From assembly GCF_000239775.1 (NCBI RefSeq), contig NZ_CAFI01000297.1, positions 19,182-83,181 on the forward strand: 64,000 bases of DNA. Reading direction: 5' to 3'. Made by a program: the position numbers and the translations under genes. Below, piece after piece: positions 1-7,777 of the stretch (positions within the stretch are counted from its first letter, which is position 1; each line of letters begins with the position of its first letter). The notes under the pieces were generated by a model. It was not told the origin of the DNA, did not search any database, and saw nothing but the letters and a program-made list of their open reading frames with translations. This DNA comes from Bradyrhizobium sp. ORS 375 (GTDB taxonomy: Bacteria; Pseudomonadota; Alphaproteobacteria; Rhizobiales; Xanthobacteraceae).

Positions 1-188
1 GCCTCGACTTCGCACTCGCCGAACGCCTCGACCATCATCTCGAAGTCGGTCGTGGCGATGGAGATCGCGCCGTCCTGGGCAATGATGCGCGCGTTGTTCG
101 CGATCACGGCAGGCGAGTTCTTCGGAGCGCTCGATACGCCGCGAGTAACGATGTCGGCGAGTTTGTCACGGTTGATCTTGAACTTCAC
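1..188 (-). CDS. dnaN: DNA polymerase III beta subunit (sliding clamp), N-terminal part, cut by window start
   Basis: Reading leftward from a GTG at 188 gives a protein that begins MKFKINRDKLADIV and continues with NARIIAQDG, AISIATTDFEMMVEA and GECEVEA. This matches the first domain of bacterial DnaN, where the same positions carry the MKF start and the TDLEM-type strand. The clamp encircles DNA and tethers the replicative polymerase. Only about 63 residues are visible. The start overlaps the stop of the preceding gene (GTGA), which supports the GTG. A clamp encoded in a prophage next to the repressor is unusual; the host must also have its own dnaN. Confidence in the family is good; function in phage replication is inferred. 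Confidence 0.75.
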   Translation of the reverse strand, partial: MKFKINRDKLADIVTRGVSSAPKNSPAVIANNARIIAQDGAISIATTDFEMMVEAFGECEVE

Positions 189-448
189 AGAAGGCTCCCT
201 GATTGGACGTGGTAATGGCCGGTCTCGCCGACGTGCTCGACGCAGTCTTCGAGAGACGGGAATTTCGGATTGTGAAAAATGCGCAGCCGGTGCGCGGCTT
301 CATCGAACAGGCCATCGCGAATCAGCGAGTCGATCTCGTGCGCGAAGGCGCAATCGGCAGCGGCGAGATGGCGGCGTGCGACCATTGGATCGCCCTCGGC
401 CAAGGCCGCTTCCGCGCGCATGAGCGCAGTCCTGTCTTCACTCGACAT
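185..448 (-). CDS. Small phage protein of unknown function
   Basis: This is an 87-residue, mostly helical, acidic protein that I do not recognise. It lies between the DUF7768-like gene and the sliding clamp in the same leftward unit, and its stop codon overlaps the clamp start by four bases. The start is uncertain: ATG at 448 follows the previous stop by 4 nt and has GTGAGG just upstream. ATG at 460 or GTG at 490 would overlap the previous gene. No signal peptide or membrane segment is visible. Confidence 0.6.
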   Translation of the reverse strand: MSSEDRTALMRAEAALAEGDPMVARRHLAAADCAFAHEIDSLIRDGLFDEAAHRLRIFHNPKFPSLEDCVEHVGETGHYHVQSGSLL

Positions 449-452
449 GGCC

Positions 453-857
453 TCACGCATGGGCGGAAGCCGTCGAGAGATCGACGGCACTGAACAGGTC
501 GGTTGAGATGTCGAAGGGGTCGGGGAATTGAACCGCGCCGTCCAGGGCGCGCAGCTTCAAGGGGCGGCGCTCAAGAAGGGCGCTGCTCAGCGCGGCGATC
601 ATCCCGTTGGACCATCCCCGATCCGTGTAGAAGACCGAGTAATGAGCGACGGACCGCCACGCGAGACCGAGCGCGATGCCAAGCGCGCGCTCGTCTACGT
701 TGGTGTCGTCGAGAACCTGAGTGAGAAGAAGGTGCGAAGCCTGGGCGCTTTCGCCGCGCAGGGCACAATCCTTGAGGCAACGCCGCGCATAGGCGACGTT
801 TGCGAAGATGTCGCCAGCGTATGGCGACTCCAGAATGACGAGTTTGATGCTTTCCAT
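453..857 (-). CDS. DUF7768-like phage protein
   Basis: The 134-residue protein opens with KLVILESPYAGD followed by NVAYARRCLKDCALRGE and ASHLLLTQVL. I associate this pattern with the DUF7768 family of phage and bacterial proteins, which has a fold resembling nucleoside 2-deoxyribosyltransferases. The biochemical role is not established and I do not assign one. It is the first gene downstream of the repressor on the same strand, but it has its own strong promoter with overlapping operators at 860-921, so it may be expressed separately from the repressor. GGGAGAGG lies about 10 nt before the ATG at 857. Confidence 0.6.
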   Translation of the reverse strand: MESIKLVILESPYAGDIFANVAYARRCLKDCALRGESAQASHLLLTQVLDDTNVDERALGIALGLAWRSVAHYSVFYTDRGWSNGMIAALSSALLERRPLKLRALDGAVQFPDPFDISTDLFSAVDLSTASAHA

Positions 858-859
858 AG

Positions 860-921
860 TCCGTTGCCTCTCCCGAGCAGCAACGGACCATATGGGTGTC
901 TATCCGTTATGTCAACGGATA
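860..921 (-). promoter_or_regulatory. Leftward promoter with two overlapping operator palindromes
   Basis: On the minus strand a perfect -35 TTGACA (910-915) is followed after 17 nt by TATGGT (887-892). Two inverted repeats lie across it: TATCCGTT-5 nt-AACGGATA at 901-921 and TCCGTTGC-12 nt-GCAACGGA at 860-887. The first covers the -35 and the second covers the -10 edge and likely start site. The same ACGGAT half-site recurs at other prophage control regions, so this is probably a repressor-controlled promoter for the DUF7768-like gene, the small gene and dnaN. Confidence 0.65.
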
Positions 922-936
922 GCGACGGACCATCCC

Positions 937-1623
937 TTAAAGTAATTCACAAGAACCAATGACACGCTCAAGCGACTTCACGTTTGATCGAGCGATGTCG
1001 ATGACGTTTTCGCCATTTAGCATCCGCACACTGATCTTATCCGGCGAGATCGAGACGACTTCGCGGATTGCGACTCGGTCGTCTGACTGTCGGACGATCG
1101 CAAACCCGCCGTGAGCAACCGGCTTGCTGGGGCTCACGACCACGACTTCACCGATTCGATAGCGCGGAGCCATCGTGTCGTCGGGAACCGTCACCGCGTA
1201 GGTATCAGAGGGAGTCGCCAGCGGCGAAGTCCATGACGTGCGGCGGCTTGGGTTGAGGGAGAAGAAGCCGTCTGGATCGGTGAGACCGATCTGGAACAAC
1301 GGGATCGTCGAGTTTTGCGGGGCTTCCTGCATCCGCATCCCAACCGGCGCGACGTTGGGCTCAGTAGTTCCGATTCGTGGGAGCGACTGCCTGCCGAAGA
1401 AGTAATTCACATCGGTATCGAGGATCGCCGCGAGCTTGCTGAGACCTTCGCGGGATGGGTTTAGCGATTTGCCCGCAAGAAGATCGTTCACGTAGCTGAG
1501 CCCAAGGCCAGCCCGGCGAGACGCTTCGTTCTTCGAAATCCCCTTGGCGGTTACGCGCTCTTCGACGCGGGCCTTGATAGTTTCTAGCTGCGGGTGCGGC
1601 CGTGTGGACGCCTTTGCATTCAT
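937..1623 (-). CDS. Prophage repressor, XRE helix-turn-helix with S24-type C-terminal domain
   Basis: Residues about 14-77 form an XRE-type HTH (KNEASRRAGLGLSYVNDLL) and residues about 140-228 have the S24/LexA fold, with the VPDDTMAPRYRIGEVVVV strand. This is a CI-like repressor expected to dimerise and silence lytic promoters. The start at 1623 is chosen because AAGGAAC lies directly upstream. The catalytic serine of the LexA 'DSM' motif is Thr150 here, and the position of the catalytic lysine is Arg187, so self-cleavage is doubtful. Operators built on ACGGAT lie on both sides of the gene. It is divergent from the early operon at 1869. Confidence 0.85.
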   Translation of the reverse strand: MNAKASTRPHPQLETIKARVEERVTAKGISKNEASRRAGLGLSYVNDLLAGKSLNPSREGLSKLAAILDTDVNYFFGRQSLPRIGTTEPNVAPVGMRMQEAPQNSTIPLFQIGLTDPDGFFSLNPSRRTSWTSPLATPSDTYAVTVPDDTMAPRYRIGEVVVVSPSKPVAHGGFAIVRQSDDRVAIREVVSISPDKISVRMLNGENVIDIARSNVKSLERVIGSCELL

Positions 1624-1690
1624 GTTCCTTAACCCCCTGCGCACTCGACTGATCACCATGCGTTAGACCCTTCTTAGACCACGTCTTTCT

Positions 1691-1868
1691 GGATCGCTAC
1701 CCGAAGCCCGGTGCTCATACCTGTGGGTAGCGACGGATCATCATCACGGATTTTCTGTTTTCATCCGTCGCCATCCGTTGACACCCCTAACCCGGTCCGT
1801 TACATAAAGTTCAACGGTTTCAGGAAAAAGTCGCCAACTGATTCGGCATAAAGCCGTAACGGCGACGG
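1691..1868. promoter_or_regulatory. Repressor/early-operon control region with rightward promoter and operator repeats
   Basis: A rightward sigma-70-like promoter is visible: TTGACA at 1778-1783, a 17-nt spacer, and TACATA at 1801-1806. The -35 is fused to an operator half-site (ATCCGTTGACA). CCGTT at 1797-1801 and AACGG at 1813-1817 form an inverted repeat over the -10. Further half-sites are at about 1731-1736, 1745-1750, 1762-1767, 1773-1778 and 1865-1870. CGCTACCC (1695-1702) and GGGTAGCG (1725-1732) form a separate inverted repeat in the repressor leader. The region separates the leftward repressor from the rightward early operon, like an oR region. Confidence 0.6.
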
Positions 1869-2261
1869 ATGTCAAGCGGTAATCAACGGATGATCCACGT
1901 CAAGGAAACGCGAGAAGCGCTCGCGGCTAGGGTTGGGCATCTCGAACGCAAGTTCGCTGATCTCCGTCAATCCATGGTCGTGTCCACGGCTCTGCCGACG
2001 CAATGGCGTCTCACGCCGAAGGAGCGCGACCTGTTCCTTTCGCTGCTCTCGAACGAGACCGTCACGAAAGAGATGGCGCTGCTCGTTCTCTACGGAACCG
2101 AAGATCGTCCGGAACACAGTGTCGCAATGTTCATGTCCCGCGTCCGCGCGAAGACTGAAGCTCATGGCGTGACGATCGAGACGATCAATCGCACCGGCTA
2201 CCGTCTCGTTGATCGGCTGGTGTGGGCGAAGACTTTGAAGCTCGACGCCGTCGAGCACTAA
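1869..2261 (+). CDS. Winged-helix DNA-binding protein (OmpR/PhoB C-terminal type)
   Basis: Residues about 55-117 read LTPKERDLFLSLL, then MALLVLYGTE, SRVRAKTEAHG and ETINRTGYRLV. This is the order of elements in the Trans_reg_C winged helix of OmpR-type regulators, without any receiver domain. It is the first gene of the rightward early operon, where phages usually place Cro-like or early regulators, so a role in the lysis-lysogeny decision or early transcription is a reasonable inference. The ATG at 1869 overlaps an ACGGAT half-site; ATG at 1890 is an alternative start. A short coiled-coil-like helix precedes the winged helix. Confidence 0.7.
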   Translation: MSSGNQRMIHVKETREALAARVGHLERKFADLRQSMVVSTALPTQWRLTPKERDLFLSLLSNETVTKEMALLVLYGTEDRPEHSVAMFMSRVRAKTEAHGVTIETINRTGYRLVDRLVWAKTLKLDAVEH

Positions 2262-2273
2262 CCGGGGAGCCTC

Positions 2274-3056
2274 ATGGCGATCTCACTCAAGGGCAGCATC
2301 AAGAAGAAGTCGGCTGCCGAAGACCAACCGATCATCACGATCTATGGCGTGCCAAAGATTGGCAAGTCGTCGCTTGCCGCGGAATTTCCGCGTCCCGTTT
2401 TTATTCAGACGGCGGCTGGCGAAAGTGTCCCGGCGGGCATCGTCGCGGACACGATCGAAGTGCGCAGCTACAACGATCTGTGCGAGGCCATCGGCGCGCT
2501 CGTGATCGAGGATCACAACTACGCCACGGTGATCTTCGACTCGACGACCGGCCTCGAAAATCTGATCCGTGCGGAAGCGTGCGCCCGCAACGGATGGAAG
2601 AACATCGAGGACCCCGGCTACGGCAAGGGCTACAAGATCGCCGCGAGCATTTTCCTCGAATACATCGACGGCATCATGACGCTGCGTTCGCAGAAGCAGA
2701 TGGCCGTGGTGCAACTCGGTCACTGCGACATCAACCGCTTCGAGTCGCCGACCACCGACCCGTACTCACGCTATCGCGTCAACCTGCACAAGGATGCCGC
2801 CGACATCATCGAAGCGAACAGCGACGTGATCGCGTTCCTCAACTTCAAGGCTTCGATCAAGAAGGTCGATGCGGGCTTCAACAAGCAACTCACCCACGCC
2901 GAAGGCGGCGGCTCCCGTTGGATGTTCCTCGAAGAGCGTCCCGGCTTCATCGCGGGCAACAGGTTCGGCATGCCTCCCGAGATGCAGTTCAAGAAGGGTG
3001 AGGGCTACGCTGCACTCGCCAAGTACCTTCCCGCTCCGCTCGCCGCAGCGGCCTGA
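2274..3056 (+). CDS. Sak4-like AAA ATPase (phage single-strand annealing/recombination type)
   Basis: The 260-residue protein has a Walker A (YGVPKIGKSS) near residues 24-33 and a Walker B-like strand (YATVIFDS) near residue 85, in the layout of the AAA_24/Sak4 group of short RecA-like phage ATPases. These act with a phage SSB in recombination and replication fork repair. The next gene is a DUF669-like protein and the one after a RecB/Cas4-like nuclease, which is the usual partner set. GGGGAG precedes the ATG. The family is assigned from motif order and context; a generic phage P-loop ATPase is the alternative. Confidence 0.75.
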   Translation: MAISLKGSIKKKSAAEDQPIITIYGVPKIGKSSLAAEFPRPVFIQTAAGESVPAGIVADTIEVRSYNDLCEAIGALVIEDHNYATVIFDSTTGLENLIRAEACARNGWKNIEDPGYGKGYKIAASIFLEYIDGIMTLRSQKQMAVVQLGHCDINRFESPTTDPYSRYRVNLHKDAADIIEANSDVIAFLNFKASIKKVDAGFNKQLTHAEGGGSRWMFLEERPGFIAGNRFGMPPEMQFKKGEGYAALAKYLPAPLAAAA

Positions 3057-3109
3057 TTCACCAACGCCAACCCGACACTACCAACAAACGAACGCCATAG
3101 GAGATAATC

Positions 3110-3691
3110 ATGGCACAACTGAACGTGAGCCTCGCCGACGTTAACGAGAAGGACGCAGAAGGCGGCGGCGGGCAAATCATCCCGCGCGACCGCTACCTGC
3201 TCAACATCATTGAAGGCGAGGTGAAGCAGAACTCGAAGCGCACCGGCGATCTCTTCGAATACAAGGCCGAAGTGGTGGAGGGCGAGTTCGCGGGCGTCAA
3301 GGTCTTCGGCAACATCAACGTCACCCACACGAACCCGACCGCGCAGAAGATCGGTCAGGCTCAGTTGGCGGCGCTCGCCGAAGCGACCGGCATCGGCAAG
3401 GCCAATCTGTCGGACACCGATCAGCTTCTCTTCCAGCCGTTCTACGCCGATCTGGATGTCGAGACCTACAAGGATCGCAACCAGAACGACAAGGAACGCA
3501 TGGTAGTGAAGAAGTTCATCCACGCGGGCAACGCAAACGAGCCGCCGCCGAGCAAGGCTGCCGCGAACGACAACACCAAGCAGACCACGAACGCCGCGAC
3601 CACCCCGGCGACGACGCCGAAGCAGACCGCGTCCCCGGCTCCCGCCCCGAGCGGCGGCGGCCGTCAGATGCCGTGGCAGCGCAGCGGCTAA
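3110..3691 (+). CDS. DUF669-like single-stranded DNA-binding protein
   Basis: The N-terminal 130 residues (starting MAQLNVSLADVNEKDAEGG, with DRYLLNIIEGEVK and GVKVFGNINVTH) resemble the OB-fold-like DUF669 family that replaces SSB in many phages. The C-terminal 60 residues are a low-complexity Thr/Ala/Pro linker ending in QMPWQRSG, like the flexible tail of an SSB but not acidic. It follows the Sak4-like ATPase by 53 nt and has a strong AGGAGA site. Function as the SSB partner of the ATPase is inferred. Confidence 0.65.
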   Translation: MAQLNVSLADVNEKDAEGGGGQIIPRDRYLLNIIEGEVKQNSKRTGDLFEYKAEVVEGEFAGVKVFGNINVTHTNPTAQKIGQAQLAALAEATGIGKANLSDTDQLLFQPFYADLDVETYKDRNQNDKERMVVKKFIHAGNANEPPPSKAAANDNTKQTTNAATTPATTPKQTASPAPAPSGGGRQMPWQRSG

Positions 3692-3802
3692 CACTTCCTC
3701 CCTGACTTGCTGCCGGGACCTCGGTCCCGGCGGTCTTCTCCATCCCCCCTGACAATTCAGTCTGCACAACGCGCTTCGGCGCGAACGATAGAGGCTTGCC
3801 TG

Positions 3803-4924
3803 ATGGCTCCGTTGCCGCGTCCATTTAGCGCCACCACCGAAGCGATCTATGAGGCTTACGCGAAGTCGCGCGCCCAAGCGTGGGACTCGCTCGGCATCTC
3901 GATCTCGGTTCTCGGCGAAGAGTGCGAGCGCGCGCTTTGGTACAGCTTCCGCTGGGCGTCCAAACCGGAAGTCATCGACGGTCTGAAGGCGATCACGTTT
4001 GAGACCGGCGAGATCGAAGAGACGCGGCTGCTGAACGCGCTGCGCATGATCGGCTGCGAAGTGGACGAAGCCGATGAACGCGGCAAGCAATATCGCGCGA
4101 CCGCGATTGCGGGTCATGTGCGCGGCAAGACGGACGGCAAGGTGCTCGGCCTGCCCGAAGCACCGAAGACCTGGCACGTCGTCGAAGCCAAGTCGATGAA
4201 GGATACCTATTGGGACAAGGTGAAGAAGGTGGGCGTCCGCGAAGGCTACTTCACCCATTGGGTTCAGTTGAACACCTATTGCCATCTCTTCGGCTTCGAG
4301 CGCGGCCTTTACATCTGCCGTAACAAGAACACTGGCGAAGTCTACAGCGAACGCATCGAGACCGACCACGCGGAAGCGATCCGGTTGCTCGCTCGCGCTG
4401 AGCGGATCGTCAAGTACGCGAACCCGCCGCCGCCGCTGCACAAGGACCCGAACGCCAAGATGGCGTTCAAGTGCCGTACCATGTGCAATCATCTGGCGAT
4501 CTGCCATGAGCACTCGTTTGCTCGGCTGTCCTGCCGGACCTGCATTCACGCAACCCCCGAGATGTTCGGCGACGCGGCGTGGTCCTGCGCGCGCTGGAAC
4601 AAGCCGCTCTCGCTCGCTGAGCAGAAGCAAGCCTGTCCTGCGCATCTCTTCCTGCCGTCGCTCGTTCCCGGCGAACTGATCGACGCGAGCGATGAAGAGG
4701 AATGGGCGCTCTACACGCTGCACGATGGGCGCGAATGGCGTGACGGCGTGAAGCCCGAGCCGCAGCGCACTTACTTCCATCATGCCGAAAGCGGCTCCGT
4801 GTTCTTCACGTTGCCCGGCGAGCCGGACCCCCGTGAGGGCGGCTTCGATGGCGGGCTCTGCGAAGAGATCAGCTTCGAGGACTTCATCAAACTTACCGAT
4901 CACTACGCCTCACAAGGGGAATGA
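3803..4924 (+). CDS. RecB/Cas4-like PD-(D/E)XK nuclease
   Basis: The protein has the nuclease core in order: His105, Asp111 in GKTDG, Glu128-x-Lys130 in VVEAKS, and the QxxxY motif at 155-159 (QLNTY). Cysteines at 42, 224, 228 and 234 are placed like the Fe-S ligands of Cas4 and AddB. This suggests an exonuclease that prepares ends for the neighbouring annealing ATPase and SSB. The start at 3803 is chosen because similarity to the family begins there and GAGG lies upstream; the frame is open further back. Its stop overlaps the next start (ATGA). Confidence 0.75.
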   Translation: MAPLPRPFSATTEAIYEAYAKSRAQAWDSLGISISVLGEECERALWYSFRWASKPEVIDGLKAITFETGEIEETRLLNALRMIGCEVDEADERGKQYRATAIAGHVRGKTDGKVLGLPEAPKTWHVVEAKSMKDTYWDKVKKVGVREGYFTHWVQLNTYCHLFGFERGLYICRNKNTGEVYSERIETDHAEAIRLLARAERIVKYANPPPPLHKDPNAKMAFKCRTMCNHLAICHEHSFARLSCRTCIHATPEMFGDAAWSCARWNKPLSLAEQKQACPAHLFLPSLVPGELIDASDEEEWALYTLHDGREWRDGVKPEPQRTYFHHAESGSVFFTLPGEPDPREGGFDGGLCEEISFEDFIKLTDHYASQGE

Positions 4925-5187
4925 CGCGCATGTCCTACTATCCGAAAGCTGTTCGCTTCATCGAGTCGACTACCGAGCAGTGCAAGTTCTTCCTGCCGGG
5001 GCAGTCCGGCATGGATGGCCTCGTTTGCGGCGAGACGACCGATACCGAGCGCTCTTACTGCGATTGCCACCATCGCCGCATCTATCAGCCGGGCTCCACC
5101 CCCAGGGTGTTCTTCATCGACGCATCGTCGCAGGACGCACCCGGCTTCACGGACCATGAGCCCGATCTGACTGAGGTTCTGCAATGA
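4921..5187 (+). CDS. GcrA-like small zinc-binding protein
   Basis: This 88-residue protein contains QCKFFLPGQSG, then GLVCGETT, then SYCDCHHRRIYQ. The Cys-x(n)-Cys-x(n)-Cys-x-x-His arrangement resembles the C-terminal domain of GcrA, the alphaproteobacterial cell-cycle regulator that reads CcrM methylation. The GcrA N-terminal DNA-binding helix-turn-helix is not obvious, so this may only be the C-terminal, sigma-70-contacting part. It sits between a nuclease and an adenine methyltransferase with ATGA overlaps on both sides. ATG at 4930 is an alternative start. Function is inferred from partial similarity. Confidence 0.5.
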   Translation: MTRMSYYPKAVRFIESTTEQCKFFLPGQSGMDGLVCGETTDTERSYCDCHHRRIYQPGSTPRVFFIDASSQDAPGFTDHEPDLTEVLQ

Positions 5188-5819
5188 CGCCGCAGTTCTT
5201 CTACGCCGATCCGGCGTGGACATTCGAGACGTGGTCCGAAGAAGGCAAAGAGCGCTCGCCTGAAGAGCACTATGATTGCATGTCGCTCGAAGACATTATG
5301 GCGCTGCCTGTCCGGCAGATCGTCCCTGATGACGCGGCGTGCGGTCTGTGGGTCATCGACACGATGATCGACAAGGGCATCGAAGTCCTCAAGGCGTGGG
5401 GCTTCGATTACAAGACCGTGCTGTTCTACTACGTCAAGGTCGGCAGGGCTCTGCGTCCGCATATGGGCATGGGCTATTGGACGCGCGCCAATCCCGAGAT
5501 TTGTCTGTTCGGCACGCGCGGAAAACCGCAGCGCAAGGGGAAGGGCGTCGAGCGCCTGATCCTCGACCTCGACCCCAATGAGCGCACGATCCTCGCGCCT
5601 CGGGGCGAGCACTCTGCGAAGCCGCTCGACGCTTACAACAGGATCGAACGGCTGCTCGACGGTCCCTACCTCGAACTGTTCGCACGTCACGCCCGGCACG
5701 GCTGGCACCAATGGGGCAACGAAGTCGGCAAGACCGGCGGCGTCCCGAACCTCTTTCACCTTCCGGGTCATCCGGCCCGAGCAGCCAACGACAACTCACT
5801 TTTTGCGGGAGCTATGTGA
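5184..5819 (+). CDS. MT-A70 family adenine-N6 DNA methyltransferase
   Basis: The protein opens with FFYADPAWTFETW, the DPPW catalytic motif with Ala in the third position. It continues with CGLWVIDTM, GFDYKTVLFYYVKV, NPEICLFGTRG and a C-terminal YLELFARHARHGWHQWGNE. This is the MT-A70 arrangement seen in phage N6-adenine methyltransferases. It would methylate phage or host DNA, either against restriction or to alter host regulation; the target site cannot be read from sequence. It overlaps both neighbours by ATGA, so it is translationally coupled to the GcrA-like gene and the helicase. Confidence 0.8.
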   Translation: MTPQFFYADPAWTFETWSEEGKERSPEEHYDCMSLEDIMALPVRQIVPDDAACGLWVIDTMIDKGIEVLKAWGFDYKTVLFYYVKVGRALRPHMGMGYWTRANPEICLFGTRGKPQRKGKGVERLILDLDPNERTILAPRGEHSAKPLDAYNRIERLLDGPYLELFARHARHGWHQWGNEVGKTGGVPNLFHLPGHPARAANDNSLFAGAM

Positions 5820-7768
5820 TGGCGTTCCAGCTTCGCTACTATCAGCGCGACGCGATCAATGCTGTCTATGACTATTGGACGAAGAAGCCGGATGGAAATC
5901 CCTTGATTGTGATCCCGACCGGCGGTGGAAAGTCGCCAGTGCTCGGCACCATCACAGAGGAGATGATCGGGTTCGAGCCGCAGACCCGCATCGTCATGGC
6001 GACGCACGTCTCCGAGTTGATCGAGCAGAACTACGCCGAGTTGATGGGCCTTTGGCCGTTCGCCCCAGCGGGCATCTTCTCGGCTGGCCTCCGTCGAAGG
6101 GATGCTCATTCGCAGATCATCTTCGGCGGCATCCAAACTATGTGGCGGCACGCCGATCGTATCGGCCACGTTGACCTTCTGATCATCGACGAAGCCCACA
6201 TGCTGCCGCCCGACGCGGAGACCATGTACGGCAAATTCATCGCGGCGTTGAAGCGGATCAATCCCAGGCTGTTGATCCTGGGCCTGACCGCAACTCCGTA
6301 TCGCACCAACTCAGGCATGCTGACGGACGGCGACGACGCGATGTTCGACGCCATCGTGTACGAAATCTCGATCCGCGAGCTAATCGAGAAGGGCTTCCTC
6401 TGCCCGTTGGTCTCGAAAGCGACGGCCACCGCGAAGACGATGGTCGATCTGAGCAAGCTGCGTCGCGCCGGTGGCGAGTTCACGGACAAGTCGTTGAAGG
6501 CGGTCTTCGACAAGAGCGAGGTTACGGAGGCTGCGGTCGATGAGATCATTGGCTTCGCGTCAAGCAACGAGAGGCCGCGGAAATCATGGCTCTTGTTCTG
6601 CGCTGGCGTGGAACACGCACTGCATGTTCGCGATGCCATTCGCGCGCGCGGCTACTCTTCTGAGACGATCCACGGCGGCACCGACAAGGGTGAGCGCACC
6701 GATATCCTTGAAGCTTTAAAGGCCGGGAAGCTCACGTCCGTCACGAACTTCGGTGTGCTCACGACCGGGACCAACATTAAGCGCATCGACCTGATCGCGC
6801 TGTTGCGGGCCACGGATAGCACGCAGCTCTATGTCCAGATGTGCGGGCGCGGCACGCGCCTCCTGGGCGACACGATCGAAGAGTCCATCCGCAACGGTAA
6901 GGAAGACTGCCTCGTTCTCGACTTCGGCGGCAACGTCCGAAGGCACGGGCCAATCGACTGTGTGCAGATCAAGAAGCCGGGGAAGGGCGCTGGCGAGGCC
7001 CCGGTGAAGGAATGCCCGCAATGCCACTCGCTGATCTTCGCAGGTCTCAGCGAGTGCCCCGACTGCGGTCACAAGTTCGAGCGCGACCCCGAGAAGAACA
7101 TCAAGCAAACCGCAGACGTGACGCCGATCATGTCAACGTCGAAGCCCGATTGGGTGCCGGTAAAGCGCCGCACGTTCTTCCGCCATGACAAGCCGGGTGG
7201 CACTCCGAGCATCCGCGTCGAGTACCTATGTGGCTCGGTCTCTCACAAGGAATGGATTTGCCCTGAGCATCAGGGCTTCGCTCGCGTGAAGTTCGAGAAG
7301 TGGTGGCGGCAGCACACGGGCAACGACAACGCTCCGTTCTCGATCCAAGAGACGTTCGATCGCGCCAAGGAATGCCGCGAGACGAACGAGATCATGATCA
7401 AGGCGAACGGCAAGCATTGGGAGATCGTCGCGCGGAAGCTGGGCGAGATTGCGCCTGAAGGCGAGTCCAAATCGTCGGACTCGGTCATGCCTCCGCGTGA
7501 CGAGATGATTGCGCTCAATTACCAACTGAACGGGAAGCCGGAACGTGCGGCCGAACATCGTGCGGCGGTGGCAGCGCGCAAGCCGTGGCAGACCGCTCCG
7601 GTCGCGAACGACAACTCGCGCGCCGTGATGCCTGGGCACGTCAAACCGGCGGCGACGGTTCGGGCCACTGCTCCGTGGAATGCACAGATCACGCCGCCGT
7701 TGCCCAAGACGAGCCTCGCGCCTTGGGACAAGCGCGATCTTGATCTCGACGACGACATTCCGTTCTGA
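5819..7768 (+). CDS. DEAD/DEAH-box helicase with zinc ribbon
   Basis: The N-terminus LRYYQRDAINAVYDYW is a Q-motif-like element, followed by Walker A (PTGGGKSP, residues about 33-40), IIDEAH, GLTATPYR and the second RecA domain ending in MCGRGTRL. This is the SSL2/RecG-like superfamily 2 helicase layout. A zinc ribbon (CPQC...CPDCGHKFE) follows at about residues 400-425, then a C-terminal extension of about 220 residues. It probably unwinds DNA during phage replication or recombination. The start is the ATG that overlaps the methyltransferase stop. Confidence 0.85.
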   Translation: MAFQLRYYQRDAINAVYDYWTKKPDGNPLIVIPTGGGKSPVLGTITEEMIGFEPQTRIVMATHVSELIEQNYAELMGLWPFAPAGIFSAGLRRRDAHSQIIFGGIQTMWRHADRIGHVDLLIIDEAHMLPPDAETMYGKFIAALKRINPRLLILGLTATPYRTNSGMLTDGDDAMFDAIVYEISIRELIEKGFLCPLVSKATATAKTMVDLSKLRRAGGEFTDKSLKAVFDKSEVTEAAVDEIIGFASSNERPRKSWLLFCAGVEHALHVRDAIRARGYSSETIHGGTDKGERTDILEALKAGKLTSVTNFGVLTTGTNIKRIDLIALLRATDSTQLYVQMCGRGTRLLGDTIEESIRNGKEDCLVLDFGGNVRRHGPIDCVQIKKPGKGAGEAPVKECPQCHSLIFAGLSECPDCGHKFERDPEKNIKQTADVTPIMSTSKPDWVPVKRRTFFRHDKPGGTPSIRVEYLCGSVSHKEWICPEHQGFARVKFEKWWRQHTGNDNAPFSIQETFDRAKECRETNEIMIKANGKHWEIVARKLGEIAPEGESKSSDSVMPPRDEMIALNYQLNGKPERAAEHRAAVAARKPWQTAPVANDNSRAVMPGHVKPAATVRATAPWNAQITPPLPKTSLAPWDKRDLDLDDDIPF

Positions 7769-7777
7769 GCGCGCATC

